Assembly: GCA_001783255.1 (NCBI GenBank) | Contig: MFRB01000113.1 | Location: 1-6,548 of the forward strand | Origin: Candidatus Magasanikbacteria bacterium RIFOXYD12_FULL_33_17 | Lineage (GTDB): Bacteria; Patescibacteriota; Patescibacteriia; Magasanikbacterales; UBA922 | Reading direction: 5' to 3' | Length of the DNA: 6,548 bases | Shown here: positions 5,191 to 6,548 of the stretch, one piece after another | How positions within the stretch are numbered: the stretch's first letter is position 1 | Layout of the letters: each line of letters starts with the position of its first letter | Program-made: the position numbers and the translations under genes | The notes under the pieces: generated by a model | Told to the model about the DNA's origin: nothing | The model's input: only the letters and a program-made list of their open reading frames with translations | Databases searched by the model: none

Positions 5191-5219
5191 TTGCCAAATT
5201 TTAATCTTAGTGATAAACT
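5191..5219 (+). promoter_or_regulatory. Probable promoter of the 409-residue gene
   Basis: TTGCCA (5191-5196), a 17-base spacer and TAAACT (5214-5219), with an upstream TG at 5211-5212, form an extended -10 promoter. The start would be near 5226, about 33 bases before the ATG. Hexamers and spacing are identical to those upstream of trpS. The remainder of the 5141-5258 gap is featureless AT-rich sequence. Confidence 0.5.
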
Positions 5220-5258
5220 ATATTACAAGCAAACTAATTAAAAATTAATATACAACAT

Positions 5259-6488
5259 ATGGGCATAGATTCATATTCTCATCAAGAAGAACCAAAAGAA
5301 CAAGCACCTAGACATCATTCAGCGATACCAGACAGAATGCAAACAGCAAGACCTGACAGACAAGGGTATTCTCTCGCTGTTGATAGGATAGCAACAGACT
5401 TGTTACCAGAAAGTGACCCACAAAATTCAAAACTTATAAATGCTACTCACAAAATTTATGAATCTAAAATAGGTAGGGTACCTAGAAATGCTGAGATATT
5501 TGCCGATGAATCCAGCCAGACCTATGACAATAATGTTGTAGACAAGGGTTATATGTATGCTGATAGCAACCAAACTGAAATGAGAAATCCCGAAAGAACT
5601 TTAGAAGCAGGTCACCTGGCAGCATTACTTAACCAAGTATCCCCAGGTAATAAAGACCGTAATATGATGGAACCTTACGACTTACAAAAGGTAATGTCTC
5701 TATTAAAAACAGGGTCTACATTATATAGACACAATGATTCAGGTAACGGACTATTCGTTTTTGATAGTACAAGAACTGGTAATTATAAAGACAAAGTTAA
5801 ACACGATAAAACTCTAGAAGATGATTACACAAAAGCAGAAACTTTTACCTTGGAAGAAAAAAAACAAATGCATGTTCTAAATTTATTAAGAGTACAAACT
5901 TTGTTAACACCAGATACACGAAATAAACAAGACTTCCAGAGGGCTTATTCCAGCAATAAAGAACTCCTACCTGAAGGAGTGACTGTAACAGAAAATGGCT
6001 TTATAGCTATGCCCGATGAAAATGAAGATGAGGTAGAAGAAAGATACATTACAATAAGAGATGAAATGGCTGCTAGACTAACAAAAGAAGTCAACTTCGA
6101 TATACCAACATTACCAAAAGAAGCTCTGGCAGTAGATAAAGAACGAAGAGAAACCATAGGAACACTAAGAAAAGATGTAGAGATATTACAAGAAACTTTG
6201 GCAGGAGCAAATGCAGAAAATGATAGATTGAGAGCTGAACTAGCAGAAGCAACAAAAACAGCAACTACTATAGCAGAACAAGCTAGAAGAGAAATATCGT
6301 CTTTAAGAATACAAACAGGTTTAGAAACACAGTCACAACAAACACAATTAGATCAAAGAAGAGCTGAAGAAAAGGCTGCAAGACAAAGACAAATAGACGC
6401 TATAAAAGAGACACTTTCAGCTGCAGGAACATTCAGTAAAGGTAAAGCTATTGAAGACGCTTTGAGACTACTTCAACAATTATCTTAA
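5259..6488 (+). CDS. Uncharacterised cytoplasmic protein with C-terminal coiled coil
   Basis: I do not recognise the family of this 409-residue protein. It has no signal peptide or membrane segment and contains neither cysteine nor tryptophan. Residues 1-36 are polar and probably disordered (Gln, Pro, Arg and His rich). Residues 37-250 look like a mixed globular region with a short hydrophobic patch, GLFVFDS, at 164-170. An acidic stretch (DENEDEVEE, 253-261) leads into a long charged helix from about 287 to 388, rich in Ala, Glu, Arg and Gln with heptad-like leucines (303, 310, 314, 324, 328), so probably a coiled coil for self-association or scaffolding. A short hydrophobic helix ends the protein (ALRLLQQLS). 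The ATG start fits the promoter and short leader. It is flanked by terminators, so it is likely transcribed alone. That it is a real gene rests on length, promoter, terminator and coherent composition. Confidence 0.88.
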   Translation: MGIDSYSHQEEPKEQAPRHHSAIPDRMQTARPDRQGYSLAVDRIATDLLPESDPQNSKLINATHKIYESKIGRVPRNAEIFADESSQTYDNNVVDKGYMYADSNQTEMRNPERTLEAGHLAALLNQVSPGNKDRNMMEPYDLQKVMSLLKTGSTLYRHNDSGNGLFVFDSTRTGNYKDKVKHDKTLEDDYTKAETFTLEEKKQMHVLNLLRVQTLLTPDTRNKQDFQRAYSSNKELLPEGVTVTENGFIAMPDENEDEVEERYITIRDEMAARLTKEVNFDIPTLPKEALAVDKERRETIGTLRKDVEILQETLAGANAENDRLRAELAEATKTATTIAEQARREISSLRIQTGLETQSQQTQLDQRRAEEKAARQRQIDAIKETLSAAGTFSKGKAIEDALRLLQQLS

Positions 6489-6498
6489 TATTAGAAAC

Positions 6499-6540
6499 AA
6501 TAAAAACACCAGTTCTATTCAAACTGGTGTTTTTATTTTC
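6499..6540 (+). terminator. Intrinsic terminator of the 409-residue gene
   Basis: Two perfect 16-base arms (6499-6514 and 6522-6537) enclose a 7-base loop, followed by a T-rich end. The stem begins 11 bases after the stop codon. Its core, AAAAACACCAG paired with CTGGTGTTTTT, is identical to that of the terminator at 5103, while the loop and flanks differ. Confidence 0.9.
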
Positions 6541-6548
6541 CAAAAAAT

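Overview
The window is AT-rich bacterial DNA with small, compact genes, short gaps and no rRNA or tRNA. All seven recognised genes end in TAA or TAG, and none is interrupted by TGA, so the standard code fits and TGA-as-glycine recoding does not. Short AT-rich leaders without a clear Shine-Dalgarno sequence, a strict-consensus GC-rich 20-bp palindrome in AT-rich DNA, a stand-alone small chorismate mutase and divergent glycolytic enzymes together suggest an ultra-small-genome bacterium of the Candidate Phyla Radiation (Patescibacteria). That placement is inference from gene style, not from a phylogenetic marker.

The left two thirds (1-4470) is read leftward. In transcription order it holds gap (glyceraldehyde-3-phosphate dehydrogenase), pgk (phosphoglycerate kinase), a small AroQ-type chorismate mutase, trpS (tryptophanyl-tRNA synthetase) and a single-domain rhodanese. 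gap and pgk catalyse consecutive steps of lower glycolysis, the second making ATP. They are separated by 163 bp that carry a pair of mutually inverted hairpins. trpS ends in a good intrinsic terminator and the rhodanese has its own near-consensus promoter, so those two are probably separate transcripts.

A divergent intergenic region (4471-4595) contains extended -10 elements for gap (leftward) and for an RDD-family membrane protein (rightward), with an operator-like inverted repeat between them. The right third (4596-6548) is read rightward: the RDD membrane protein, a strong terminator, then a 409-residue uncharacterised coiled-coil protein with its own promoter and a second terminator. The two terminators share the same 11-bp stem sequence.

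No stretch over 300 bp lacks a gene; the largest gaps are about 175 bp and each is described. I found no defence system, CRISPR array, transposase or prophage. The best leads are the pgk catalytic-arginine substitution, the covarying hairpin pair between gap and pgk, the palindrome set inside 9-bp repeats, a promoter architecture shared between distant genes, and the unknown coiled-coil protein.
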